This document shows, one piece after another, positions 23,776 through 30,722 of a stretch of 34,898 nucleotides of DNA. This stretch comes from a virus, in the IMG/VR virus record IMGVR_UViG_3300047457_000300, positions 1 to 34,898 of that record, one strand, 5' to 3'. The notes below the pieces were generated by a model that saw nothing but the letters and a program-made list of their open reading frames with translations, ran no database searches and was not told the origin of the DNA. Both the position numbers and the translations under genes were made by a program. Numbering within the stretch: position 1 is the stretch's first letter; each line of letters starts with the position of its first letter.

Positions 23776-24033
23776 ATGGATTGGGGTGTGGTCATTGCCG
23801 CTCTGCTGACAACCGTCGGCGGAATCATCACCACCCTCCTGATGATGTTCCGCAAAGAGAACCGCCAAGACCACGCAACCGTCATGGAAACCATCGAGAG
23901 GATCGGTGGAAAACTGGACAGGCTGGACACTAAGTTAGGGGAACACATCGACTGGCATTTCAAGGAGGCCACAAATGGGGAAGTTCCTCGAAGAAATAAA
24001 GTCGTCCGTAAACGGGCGGCCAAGCGTACTTGA
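23776..24033 (+). CDS. Membrane-anchored coiled-coil protein of the lysis cassette
   Basis: 85 residues starting at ATG 23776. One N-terminal TM segment (WGVVIAALLTTVGGIITTLLMMF), then a charged coiled coil (TVMETIERIGGKLDRLDTKLGEHIDWH) and a basic tail. This is the architecture of DUF2746/XhlA-like proteins found beside actinophage lysins; a holin-accessory or spanin-like role is possible. Confidence 0.65.
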   Translation: MDWGVVIAALLTTVGGIITTLLMMFRKENRQDHATVMETIERIGGKLDRLDTKLGEHIDWHFKEATNGEVPRRNKVVRKRAAKRT

Positions 24034-24202
24034 CCAAATCCTCGCAGACCTACCCAAACAGGACGCGACCGATCTACAAGCAGCCCTAGCCGACCCAACC
24101 ATCTCGGCCATGCAAATCACCCGCGCACTCAACAAGCGTGGACACAAAATCTCATCCAGCGTCATCTACCGGCACAGGGAGAAACTCAATGAGTCTCGCT
24201 GA
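23975..24202 (+). CDS. Small HTH-like DNA-binding protein
   Basis: 75 residues. ISAMQITRALNKRGHKISSSVIYRHRE is a clear helix-turn-helix-like segment, of a small phage family that often precedes a phosphoesterase gene. It overlaps both neighbours (59 bases upstream, 14 downstream). Shine-Dalgarno AAGGAGG. Possibly a regulator of the early region that follows. Confidence 0.6.
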   Translation: MGKFLEEIKSSVNGRPSVLDQILADLPKQDATDLQAALADPTISAMQITRALNKRGHKISSSVIYRHREKLNESR

Positions 24203-25196
24203 CGACATCGGCGCACAAGCCGAAATCGCTGAACTCCGCCAAGCCCTACGCCAAGCTCAACAAAAAGAAGCCCGAGCCAAGAAACGCTCAGACGACCTCG
24301 TAGAAGCCGTCTACCAAGCCGCCCGAGACGCAGCCCGAGCCGTCCCCAACCATCGCATCACCACCCCACGCAAGGATAAGCGGAAGGGGAAGGCTGAGGT
24401 GGCGTTGGTTCACGCTACGGATTGGCAGTTGGGGAAGCGCACCGTGTCATTCGGGATTGAGACGTTGGGTTCTCGGATGGAGCAGTTCACCAGCAAGGTG
24501 TTCGAGCTGACCGAGATTCAGCGGGCGCATCATCCGGTCAAAGAATGCGTGGTGATGTTCGGTGGCGACATGGTGGAAGGTATTGGCATCTTCCCAGGGC
24601 AGGCCTACGAGGTCGAAGCCCACCTGTTCGACCAGTTGTTTGAGGCGTCTCGGGTGATGGAATCGATGGTGGCTTCGTTGGCTGGGTTCTTTGAGAAGGT
24701 GCATGTGGTGTGCGAGTTCGGCAATCACGGACGCCTCGGTCGCAAAGGCGACATGCCAGCAGGCGACAACATCGACCGCATGGCATATCGCATCGCATCC
24801 GAACGCACCGCCCACCTCAAGAACGTCACCTGGCAGATGTCGGGGGACTGGTATCAGATCGTCACCGTCGGCAACTACAAAGCCCTCCTCGTACACGGCG
24901 ACGAAATCAACTCATTCGGTGGCAACACCCCAGCCTTCGGCATCCTCCGCAAAGTGAACGCCTGGTCAACCGGAGTCGTCGAAGACTTTCTCGACTGCTA
25001 CATGGGTCACTTCCATACCCCGATGACGTTGACGATGGCGAACTCGGGACGCATCTTCGTCACCGGCTCACCCGAATCCCACAACGAATACGCCCGAGCG
25101 TTCATCGCAGCTATCGGGCAACCATCTCAACGCCTCCACTTTGTTGACCCTGTGAAGGGTCGGGTTGCTGCGGAGTACGTCGTATGGCTCGACTAG
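24189..25196 (+). CDS. Calcineurin-like metallophosphoesterase (nuclease)
   Basis: 335 residues from ATG 24189, which follows AGGGAGA. A helical N-terminus (1-60) rich in Glu/Ala/Arg is followed by the phosphoesterase blocks: TDWQLG (D78), GGDMVEG (D127), GNHGR (N179, H180), HGDE (H236) and GHFHTP (H274, H276). This set is typical of two-metal exonucleases of the Mre11/SbcD superfamily used by phages. Codon bias flips near 24375 from C/A-rich to G/T-rich within the gene, then back near 24720. Confidence 0.88.
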   Translation: MSLADDIGAQAEIAELRQALRQAQQKEARAKKRSDDLVEAVYQAARDAARAVPNHRITTPRKDKRKGKAEVALVHATDWQLGKRTVSFGIETLGSRMEQFTSKVFELTEIQRAHHPVKECVVMFGGDMVEGIGIFPGQAYEVEAHLFDQLFEASRVMESMVASLAGFFEKVHVVCEFGNHGRLGRKGDMPAGDNIDRMAYRIASERTAHLKNVTWQMSGDWYQIVTVGNYKALLVHGDEINSFGGNTPAFGILRKVNAWSTGVVEDFLDCYMGHFHTPMTLTMANSGRIFVTGSPESHNEYARAFIAAIGQPSQRLHFVDPVKGRVAAEYVVWLD

Positions 25197-25471
25197 TCCC
25201 CTACAGCGTCGTCCTGGTGGAGTGGGCTGATGCCCATTGCTCCGAAGGTGGCTGGATTGATTTGGACGAATACAAGGATGACGGTGAGGTGATCGTTTCG
25301 ACGGTCGGGTTCCTGATCCCTGTGGGGGATGAGGGGGCGAAGGAAGGCCATGTGACGGTGTGGCAGTCGATTGCTGATGGGGATGGGATTCACGGGTTCC
25401 ATATCCCTGTCCAGATGGTGCGGAATGTGACTGTCCTCTCTGGGCTTGGGCTGGAAACCCTTATGAAATAA
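25184..25471 (+). CDS. Small conserved hypothetical protein
   Basis: 95 residues starting within the phosphoesterase gene (13-base overlap). The pattern VVLVEWADAHCSEGGWIDLDEY, then VSTVGFLIPV and HVTVWQSIAD, and IPVQMVRNVTVL is a small beta protein I recall from many phages, next to replication genes. No function is known. Confidence 0.7.
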   Translation: MARLVPYSVVLVEWADAHCSEGGWIDLDEYKDDGEVIVSTVGFLIPVGDEGAKEGHVTVWQSIADGDGIHGFHIPVQMVRNVTVLSGLGLETLMK

Positions 25472-25486
25472 GGCTAAAACAAATAC

Positions 25487-25515
25487 TTGCGTTTGTCTTA
25501 CAGATGTGTTAGATT
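25487..25515 (+). promoter_or_regulatory. Early promoter, TTGCGT-N17-TAGATT
   Basis: TTGCGT (25487-25492), exactly 17 bases, TAGATT (25510-25515), in the gap after 25471. It precedes the run of short genes that begins at 25559 and is the best-formed promoter of the replication half. Confidence 0.7.
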
Positions 25516-25522
25516 GTCCTCA

Positions 25523-25539
25523 TCGGGGAAACACCCCGA
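25523..25539 (+). other. Leader hairpin TCGGGG-CCCCGA (first copy)
   Basis: TCGGGG (25523-25528) and CCCCGA (25534-25539) pair around an AAACA loop. It would be close to the 5' end of the transcript from the promoter above. The same stem recurs at 25747-25765. Confidence 0.7.
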
Positions 25540-25558
25540 GTCTCATAAGGAGGGACAC

Positions 25559-25723
25559 ATGAAAGCGGAAGGCGTCAAGGTCACATATCGTGACAATGAC
25601 AACCAGCTCGTAACTGGTGTTGTTGTCGGATATGACCAGCACTTGCGTTACCTGATCAGAAAAGATGGCGACGGCAAGTTTGCTGCTCTCGCGGTCGTGA
25701 CCGAAAAGTCAATCATCAACTAA
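25559..25723 (+). CDS. Small early protein
   Basis: 54 residues, ATG 25559 after AAGGAGGG. Predicted beta-rich (VKVTYRDNDNQLVTGVVVGYD, LRYLIRKDGDGKFAALAVV), possibly an SH3-like or Tudor-like barrel, compatible with a nucleic acid or protein-binding role. First gene after the early promoter; function unknown. Confidence 0.7.
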   Translation: MKAEGVKVTYRDNDNQLVTGVVVGYDQHLRYLIRKDGDGKFAALAVVTEKSIIN

Positions 25724-25730
25724 GCAAATC

Positions 25731-25770
25731 GGGTGACTGGACGACATCGGGGTTCGAGTCCCCGACACCC
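25731..25770 (+). other. tRNA minihelix-like element
   Basis: CGGGG (25748-25752), loop TTCGAGT (25753-25759) and CCCCG (25760-25764) match a tRNA T-arm with its TTCGA loop. GGGTG (25731-25735) can pair with CACCC (25766-25770) like an acceptor stem. Only 12 bases lie between the acceptor-like strand and the T-arm, so the D and anticodon arms are absent. The stem extends to TCGGGG/CCCCGA, the same as in the leader at 25523. Confidence 0.7.
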
Positions 25771-25805
25771 ACGAACCAACACCCACTAACCAAAGGAGAA
25801 CCACA

Positions 25806-25958
25806 ATGGCATCAAAAAAGCGCAAGCAGAAAGCAGCACCATCAAAAGCACAAGTTTTCCAATCATGGAAAACGATGTTCAACCTTGATGCGTTCGCTCA
25901 AGCAATCCAAGAAGACCTGAATGGACGTTCGGACGGGTCGGCAAAGAAGCCGAAGTGA
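25806..25958 (+). CDS. Small basic protein
   Basis: 50 residues, ATG 25806 after AAAGGAG. Basic N-terminus (MASKKRKQKAAPSK), a helical centre (FNLDAFAQAIQEDL) and a basic tail. Looks like a nucleic-acid-associated or regulatory micro-protein. It overlaps the next gene (GTG 25955) by 4 bases. Confidence 0.55.
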   Translation: MASKKRKQKAAPSKAQVFQSWKTMFNLDAFAQAIQEDLNGRSDGSAKKPK

Positions 25959-26110
25959 AATACCCCACCCTCACCATCCGTCTCCCACAAGAGACGCTAG
26001 ATGCGCTCAGGGTTGAAGCTCAGCAGCACGAATGTTCGGTTGCTGAGATCGTCAAGAACGCCATCGCCTTGTATTACAAATCCGAGTACGGGCAGACAGC
26101 TACCCACTAA
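25955..26110 (+). CDS. Ribbon-helix-helix DNA-binding protein
   Basis: 51 residues from GTG 25955 (GTGA overlap). The pattern of a strand (PTLTIRLP), then QETLDALRVEAQQHE and CSVAEIVKNAIALYY, is a textbook CopG/Arc-type ribbon-helix-helix domain that dimerises and inserts its beta ribbon in the major groove. Probably a transcriptional regulator of the phage. A perfect palindrome lies 10 bases after the stop and may be its operator. Confidence 0.75.
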   Translation: MKYPTLTIRLPQETLDALRVEAQQHECSVAEIVKNAIALYYKSEYGQTATH

Positions 26111-26120
26111 GATTCAGGGT

Positions 26121-26132
26121 GGCTGATCAGCC
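26121..26132. promoter_or_regulatory. Perfect 12-bp palindrome, operator candidate
   Basis: GGCTGATCAGCC is fully self-complementary and lies in the gap just after the RHH gene. Dimeric RHH proteins bind inverted repeats of about this size, so autoregulation is plausible but untested. Confidence 0.55.
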
Positions 26133-26156
26133 CGCCTTACTTGGGCTTGGATCGCC

Positions 26157-26185
26157 CGCACACCCTCCCCTCCTTGGGGTGTGCG
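26157..26185 (+). terminator. Terminator-like hairpin
   Basis: CGCACACCC (26157-26165) pairs perfectly with GGGTGTGCG (26177-26185), a 9-bp stem with an 11-base loop, followed by a short T/A-rich stretch (TCATTAT). It separates the tiny early genes from the lysozyme-like gene. Confidence 0.65.
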
Positions 26186-26214
26186 TCATTATCGGACAAC
26201 AGGAAGGACACAAC

Positions 26215-26697
26215 TTGCGCCAACTGACTGCAAGCCTCATAGCCCTACTCACCCTCGGCACAGGCATCGCCTACGCCCAAACCCCCAACAACACCCCACC
26301 CCAAGACCTTGCGCCCCTCACAGGCGTTCCTAGAGTCCTCAGAGAGCCTTCTAGCCCCACTCAACCACCTCTCCCCAAAGGGGTTCCGGCAGACGAAACA
26401 AAGCGTTGCCCCAACCTCGAACCACTCATCGCCGAATACGGCCTCCCCGTCGAAGCATTCTCCTACATCGCCTGGCGTGAATCTCGATGCAACCCGAAGG
26501 CACACAACAAGACCCTCAATCGGGACGGCTCGCAAGACAGAGGCGCATTCCAGATCAACTCGACCTGGAAGACGGTCACAGCGAACTCATGCGGCACCCC
26601 ATACGGCAAACTCTCAGCACTCTTTGACGTGCGCTGCAACCTGGCTGTCGCCAAATATCTCTATGAGAACGGTGGCTTGAGGCATTGGAGTTTGTGA
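26215..26697 (+). CDS. Secreted lysozyme/transglycosylase-like protein
   Basis: 160 residues from TTG 26215, which follows GGAAGGA. Residues 1-21 (RQLTASLIALLTLGTGIAYA) are a signal peptide, then a Pro-rich linker. The lysozyme-like domain has the catalytic Glu E89 in AWRESRCNP, DRGAFQINSTWK near 108-119, and a C-terminal ALFDVRCNLAVAKYLYENGG. It would cut glycan strands outside the membrane. Unusual as a second muralytic enzyme far from the lysis cassette, in the early half; a role in cell-wall remodelling or superinfection control is possible. The frame is open upstream to ATG 26119, which is rejected because it has no signal peptide and runs through the hairpin. Confidence 0.78.
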   Translation: MRQLTASLIALLTLGTGIAYAQTPNNTPPQDLAPLTGVPRVLREPSSPTQPPLPKGVPADETKRCPNLEPLIAEYGLPVEAFSYIAWRESRCNPKAHNKTLNRDGSQDRGAFQINSTWKTVTANSCGTPYGKLSALFDVRCNLAVAKYLYENGGLRHWSL

Positions 26698-26757
26698 CCA
26701 TCCACCACTTGTGAACATGAATGCCCTAAGGTCGAGGATGACCCAAAGGAGGGCAAC

Positions 26758-27027
26758 ATGGAAAATCCAAACCGCAACAAGCTCATCATGCTCGGAGTCG
26801 CAGTAGTTCTACTGTGGGGCTGGGCAATACTCCCACCAGCAGAAGACATCCCAGACCAAGTAAAAACCGAGTTCGATTGGGTGCTATTCGGCCTCATGAA
26901 CCTCGTCGCAGTCGTGTTCGCACACATCTGGATCAGCGCACCAGCACGAGAACAGAAGCGTCGTGAACAGTATCAACTTCGACGCGAGTTGAAGGCTGCG
27001 AAGCGTCGCCACCCAACCGCCCGATGA
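26758..27027 (+). CDS. Two-TM membrane protein
   Basis: 89 residues after AAAGGAGG. TM segments about 10-27 (LIMLGVAVVLLWGWAIL) and 41-60 (WVLFGLMNLVAVVFAHIWI), then a strongly basic helical tail (REQKRREQYQLRRELKAAKRR). No family recognised. Its stop overlaps the WhiB start (ATGA). Confidence 0.6.
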   Translation: MENPNRNKLIMLGVAVVLLWGWAILPPAEDIPDQVKTEFDWVLFGLMNLVAVVFAHIWISAPAREQKRREQYQLRRELKAAKRRHPTAR

Positions 27028-27299
27028 ACGTCCACATCGTTGATCTATGGTCGGAAGGCGATCAGGTGTTCAGACCGAACAAACCCGCATGGCATGACCT
27101 AGCGGAATGTCACGGACGACACCACCTGTTCTTCTCCGACCGCAGAGACGACATCATCGAAGCCAAACAACTCTGCCAATACTGCCCAGTACGACAAACC
27201 TGCCTCGACTATGCGATAGCAGGTGACGAGCATGGCATCTGGGGTGGTCTGACTACGATGGAACGCCAACGCTACGTTCAAGCAAGGAGCCACAAATGA
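27024..27299 (+). CDS. WhiB-family transcriptional regulator
   Basis: 91 residues. Four iron-sulfur-cluster cysteines are present: C29 (AECHG), C51 and C54 (CQYC) and C60, with the GIWGG turn at 71-75. WhiB proteins are restricted to Actinobacteria and their phages. In mycobacteriophage TM4 a WhiB homologue interferes with host septation and gives superinfection exclusion, so a host-takeover role is a reasonable hypothesis here. It is coupled to both neighbours by ATGA overlaps. Confidence 0.93.
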   Translation: MNVHIVDLWSEGDQVFRPNKPAWHDLAECHGRHHLFFSDRRDDIIEAKQLCQYCPVRQTCLDYAIAGDEHGIWGGLTTMERQRYVQARSHK

Positions 27300-27667
27300 C
27301 ATCCCCTCAGAAACGCAAAGGTTCCGCAGCTGAACTCGCTGTCGCCAAATGGTTGAAAGAGTGGGGTTGGGTGAATGCTGAGCGTTCCCGTGCCGGATGG
27401 CAAGACGACCGAGGTGACATCGAAGGCGTTCCAGGAGTCTGCATCGAAGTCAAGAACCAGAAACAGTTCGACATTCCAGGCTGGTTGGAGGAGCTACGTG
27501 TGGAAATGGAGAACGCTGATGCTTGGACTGGCACCCTGATCGTAAAGCGTCGAGGCTCAATGGATGTCGATGAATGGTACGCAATCATGCCTGCTTGGGT
27601 ATGGGCGTCCCTGCTCGCCGCTATCGACTTCGGCGACAACCCCAACACACCCCCGAGGAATGATTGA
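27296..27667 (+). CDS. PD-(D/E)XK Holliday junction resolvase-like nuclease
   Basis: 123 residues. E13 (GSAAELAVAKWL), D41 in DRGDIEGV and E51-x-K53 (IEVKNQ) form a complete PD-(D/E)XK active site with the order seen in Hjc-type resolvases. It would resolve branched replication or packaging intermediates. The stop codon overlaps the -35 of the next promoter. Confidence 0.8.
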   Translation: MTSPQKRKGSAAELAVAKWLKEWGWVNAERSRAGWQDDRGDIEGVPGVCIEVKNQKQFDIPGWLEELRVEMENADAWTGTLIVKRRGSMDVDEWYAIMPAWVWASLLAAIDFGDNPNTPPRND

Positions 27668-27691
27668 CACGCACCTCAAAAGGTGTAAAGT
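27664..27691 (+). promoter_or_regulatory. Promoter with inverted repeat in its spacer
   Basis: A consensus TTGACA (27664-27669), 16-base spacer, TAAAGT (27686-27691). Within the spacer, CACCT (27672-27676) and AGGTG (27681-27685) form a perfect inverted repeat around CAAA, placed where a repressor would block RNA polymerase. It drives the nuclease/SSB operon. Confidence 0.75.
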
Positions 27692-27734
27692 TCAGAACCC
27701 CAAGATTCCCAAGCCAAAAGGAGGCCTGCGAAAC

Positions 27735-28859
27735 ATGACAACCGACGACTTCAACATCGAAGAAGCCCCGAAAGACCGATGGGGCAGATACAAGATTGAG
27801 CGACCAGACGGCAAGACCGTCGGCTACACCCGAGTCACCACCGTCGCCAAGACGTTGAGCGACACCGCATCGCTCGCCGACTGGAAAGTACGCATGGCTC
27901 TGACCGGAGTCGTACAGCGCCCCGACCTGTTGGCTCAAGCATCAACGGCGATCAGCGACCGCGACAAACTCAACCGCATCGCAAACGAATGCATCGATGC
28001 CGCGGGTGCATACAGTCGAGCGAATCTTGGCACCGCGCTCCACGCCATCACCCAGCAGATCGACCTCGGACTGAAGCCACAAATCCTGCCAGGGTTACAG
28101 GAAGACATCGAGACGTATCGCATCGCGACACAGGCCTACGGGATCGAGATGCTGTACGAGTTCATCGAAGTCCTCCTCATCCATGACGACCTTGAATACG
28201 CTGGCACCGCCGACCGCATCGTCAAAACCATGAGCGGAGAACTTGTCATCTTTGACCTGAAGACTGGTACTTCACTTGATTACGCGCACGGCGAAATCAG
28301 CATCCAGCTCGCTGCCTATGCGAATGCTCAATGGGTGTACGACTGGAAGACCGGCACACGAACCCCCATGCCTGAGATCAACAAGACGAAAGGCATCATC
28401 TGTCACCTGCCAGCAGGCGAAGGACGATGCGACTTCTACGAAGTCAACATCGAAGCAGGATTGGAAGCACTCCACCAGTCGCTCGCTGTGCGTAACTGGC
28501 GTAAGCGCAAAGACCTGTTCAAGCCGTACAAGTTCTCCGAAGAGAAGCGGAGGGTTGTCGAGCCTGCGGAAAGTCCGATTCCGCAGGCCGACATCACCGC
28601 TCGACGCACCTGGCTCACCAACCGCATCAAAGCACTCCCAACCGATGCCCAAGCCACCGTCAAGCTGTACTGGCCACAAAACACACCACGCATCGCCGAC
28701 GCCAATAACGACGCACTCACCCGCATCGTCAAAATCGTCGAACAAGTCGAAGCCGAAATCGACCACCCATTCGGCGAAACCGACCCAACCCTCCCCAAGA
28801 AGAAGCGTCGTGCAAGCGACACGTTCGAGGATGCGATGAGCGAGGCCATCAATGGCTGA
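27735..28859 (+). CDS. Cas4/RecB-like PD-(D/E)XK exonuclease
   Basis: 374 residues from ATG 27735 (AAAAGGAGG about 10 bases upstream). The nuclease core shows H103 (LGTALHAI), D160 (GTADRIV), D174-x-K176 (IFDLKTGTS) and the QLAAYANA helix motif near 191, the usual order in RecB-family nucleases. Expected in recombination or end-processing together with the SSB-like protein downstream. No Fe-S cysteine cluster is obvious. The C-terminal part (after about 270) is basic and helical and may bind DNA or a partner. Confidence 0.88.
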   Translation: MTTDDFNIEEAPKDRWGRYKIERPDGKTVGYTRVTTVAKTLSDTASLADWKVRMALTGVVQRPDLLAQASTAISDRDKLNRIANECIDAAGAYSRANLGTALHAITQQIDLGLKPQILPGLQEDIETYRIATQAYGIEMLYEFIEVLLIHDDLEYAGTADRIVKTMSGELVIFDLKTGTSLDYAHGEISIQLAAYANAQWVYDWKTGTRTPMPEINKTKGIICHLPAGEGRCDFYEVNIEAGLEALHQSLAVRNWRKRKDLFKPYKFSEEKRRVVEPAESPIPQADITARRTWLTNRIKALPTDAQATVKLYWPQNTPRIADANNDALTRIVKIVEQVEAEIDHPFGETDPTLPKKKRRASDTFEDAMSEAING

Positions 28860-29106
28860 ACAACCAGCATTACCGACGCATCCGTTCGGATACGGCATCA
28901 GCGCAGACGACGCAATCCAACGCATCCGGCGCATCAACGCCGTCTCACAAGGCGACCCGAACAACAAGAACTTCATGTCCGTCGTCATCGACGAACTTGA
29001 AATGGACTTTGCGATGCTTCGTGAGATGGATTGGGAATCGTTCATGGATGCCGCTACGGTTCGCATGGCGACACTCGTGAACATCGTGAAGGACGCAAAA
29101 CCATGA
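28852..29106 (+). CDS. Small hypothetical protein
   Basis: 84 residues, overlapping the nuclease gene by 8 bases and the next gene by 4. Acidic and helical (DDAIQRIRRINAVSQGD, VVIDELEMDFAMLREMDW). No family is recognised; coupling to the recombination genes suggests an accessory role. Confidence 0.65.
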   Translation: MAEQPALPTHPFGYGISADDAIQRIRRINAVSQGDPNNKNFMSVVIDELEMDFAMLREMDWESFMDAATVRMATLVNIVKDAKP

Positions 29107-29552
29107 CCGTCATCGACGACTTTGAGGGCGACATGATGGATCAGAACCCAGAGGACATCGCCTCGGTGGACACACTCAAGTCACTCATCGCCACACTCCA
29201 GAACCGCAACCGTGCCCACTTCCACTCAGCTCTCCAATATGCGGAGCAGGGTGGCTGCGGGTTCGGTTCGGAAATCAACTCGCGTCGAAGGTTTGAGATC
29301 GCCAGAGGTATCTACTGGCTCATCACGTCAAACCAGTTCGACACCGACCTGATTCGTGACCTTGCGGGGTTCGCATCAGGAAACACATACAGCAAGGTCG
29401 CAGACGGCCTCGCCAACATGAACGCAAACCAGGCGGCACGGTTCGCTGAAGCGTGTTTCATGTTGAGCGTGAACGCCTACGACCTGTCGTATGACCCGCA
29501 AACCAGCAAGTTCCAAATCATCCCTAAAACCTCTGAAGGAGGCATGCAATGA
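29103..29552 (+). CDS. Hypothetical protein in recombination operon
   Basis: 149 residues from an ATGA overlap. Mostly helical: TLKSLIATLQNRNRAHFHSALQ, then INSRRRFEIARGIYWLITSN and FAEACFMLSVNAYDLSY. An acidic N-terminus. No known domain; its overlap with the SSB-like gene suggests joint function. Confidence 0.65.
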   Translation: MTVIDDFEGDMMDQNPEDIASVDTLKSLIATLQNRNRAHFHSALQYAEQGGCGFGSEINSRRRFEIARGIYWLITSNQFDTDLIRDLAGFASGNTYSKVADGLANMNANQAARFAEACFMLSVNAYDLSYDPQTSKFQIIPKTSEGGMQ

Positions 29553-29950
29553 CCGACGTATTCATGAGCGAAGGCGGGAGCAAATATCCTGCCCTCAAGT
29601 TCGAGAACGTCAACGACACCCACACAGGGCGTGTCGTCGAAGTGAAGAAACTTGAAGACCGTGACCCAGACGGCAACGTCAAGACCTGGCCGAACGGGGA
29701 CACCCGATTCGTGTTCGTGTTCACCGTCGAAAATAACGGCGAGTTCGGCAACATCTGGGCGCGAGGCAACATGGTGAAGGCCATCCGTGAAGCAGCCCAA
29801 GCCGCTGGACTGTCCACCATGATCGGAGCCAACCTGACCGTCAAGTATTCCGGTGACGGAGAAAAGAAAAAGGGATTCAACGCACCGAAGCTCTACAAGG
29901 CTAAGGTCGAGGCACCCAAGCCACAGGACGCATCAACCGAACTGTGGTGA
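29549..29950 (+). CDS. SSB-like OB-fold protein
   Basis: 133 residues. GGSKYPALKFENVNDTHTGRVVEVK, then TWPNGDTRFVFVFTVEN and IWARGNMVKAIREAAQ outline a phage OB-fold single-strand-binding protein, with a short tail ending ASTELW in place of the usual acidic tip. Fits with the neighbouring nuclease and hypothetical genes as a recombination or replication set. Confidence 0.68.
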   Translation: MTDVFMSEGGSKYPALKFENVNDTHTGRVVEVKKLEDRDPDGNVKTWPNGDTRFVFVFTVENNGEFGNIWARGNMVKAIREAAQAAGLSTMIGANLTVKYSGDGEKKKGFNAPKLYKAKVEAPKPQDASTELW

Positions 29951-29957
29951 AATCGTG

Positions 29958-30004
29958 ACAGGCAGGTGGCACCTCCTCATCCCCCCGATGCGCCACCTGC
30001 CTGT
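29958..30004 (+). terminator. Strong 13-bp hairpin after SSB-like gene
   Basis: ACAGGCAGGTGGC (29958-29970) pairs perfectly with GCCACCTGCCTGT (29992-30004), with a 21-base C-rich loop. No U-run, but the length and position (start 8 bases after the stop) make a terminator or mRNA-stabilising end likely. Confidence 0.75.
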
Positions 30005-30030
30005 TACACCCCCAACATTCAGGAGACGAA

Positions 30031-30162
30031 GTGACGATCAACGACCTAAGGAACACCATCAAGTTCCTGCAAAGACTCGTCGTAGGACAGTCTGAACAAG
30101 ACACATTCTTCAAGACCCTCAAAGCATTGGAAACAGAACTACAAAGGAGAACCAAGAAATGA
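30031..30162 (+). CDS. Micro-protein, helical
   Basis: 43 residues from GTG 30031 after AGGAGA. Amphipathic helices (TINDLRNTIKFLQRL and TFFKTLKALETELQRR). ATGA overlap with the next gene. Function unknown. Confidence 0.55.
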   Translation: MTINDLRNTIKFLQRLVVGQSEQDTFFKTLKALETELQRRTKK

Positions 30163-30383
30163 CATACGACCCCGAAATGCTCCACCAACTCAACGTGGAG
30201 AACCAGTTACGCATCAGCGAACTTTCAACCGCACTCGAACGAGTCACCGCCGAGCGCGACCAGCTCAGCCAAGCCCTCCTCAGCGCAGTCGCACAACTGG
30301 AGGAAACCAAGACCCTGCTGACACAACTCAAGTCCGACATCTCGCGTTTGCAGGTGTTCGTCGCTCAAGGAGGCGAGCTGTGA
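30159..30383 (+). CDS. Coiled-coil protein
   Basis: 74 residues, nearly all heptad-like coiled coil (VENQLRISELSTALERVTAERDQL onward, LEETKTLLTQLKSDI). Likely a dimerising accessory protein. Overlaps both neighbours. Confidence 0.6.
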   Translation: MTYDPEMLHQLNVENQLRISELSTALERVTAERDQLSQALLSAVAQLEETKTLLTQLKSDISRLQVFVAQGGEL

Positions 30384-30448
30384 GAGTCGAAGTAGCAGCA
30401 GCATTCGTATTCGGACTCGCAATCGTCCTCATCATCCTGGCGTCCTAA
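30380..30448 (+). CDS. 22-residue single-TM peptide
   Basis: GTG 30380 after AAGGAGG; the peptide is one hydrophobic segment (VAAAFVFGLAIVLIILAS) with a short polar N-terminus. Its start overlaps the upstream stop and only one base separates it from the next ATG. Very short; supported by the Shine-Dalgarno and tight packing. Confidence 0.45.
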   Translation: MRVEVAAAFVFGLAIVLIILAS

Positions 30449-30449
30449 C

Positions 30450-30722
30450 ATGAACATCCTCGAAGAAGCAGACTTCCTCATCAACGGCCAACGCCAAGAC
30501 GACTACGGACACCCGCTCGACGACTTCAGTCGCACCGCCAAAATCTGGACAGCCATCATCGGCATCCCCATCACCGCCGAACAGGTCGCCCTCTGCATGG
30601 TCGGAGTCAAGATCAGCCGTGAATGCAACCTCCACAAAGAAGACAACCTGATCGACGCAGCCGGATACCTCGGCACACTCCAAATGCTCATCGAAGAACG
30701 ACAACGGAGGGACAACCTGTGA
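30450..30722 (+). CDS. DUF6378-type protein
   Basis: 90 residues. The order NILEEADFLINGQRQDDYGHPLDDF, then RTAKIWTAIIG, ITAEQVALCMVGVKISREC and KEDNLIDAAGYLG is the DUF6378 pattern common in phages. Conserved His, Asp and Glu residues resemble a helical metal-dependent nucleotide-binding (MazG-like) arrangement; the activity is unproven. Confidence 0.75.
   Translation: MNILEEADFLINGQRQDDYGHPLDDFSRTAKIWTAIIGIPITAEQVALCMVGVKISRECNLHKEDNLIDAAGYLGTLQMLIEERQRRDNL

Noticed and set aside
25700-25775. A complete tRNA gene
   Set aside because: Only a T-arm and partial acceptor-like pairing are present; the 12 bases between them leave no room for D and anticodon arms.
25731-25790. Active attP site of a temperate phage
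   Set aside because: The tRNA-like sequence would fit, but no integrase or excisionase is present in this near-complete genome; kept only as a remnant hypothesis.
28272-29084. Minus-strand open frame of 270 residues
   Set aside because: Opposes three well-supported plus-strand genes and shows no motif.
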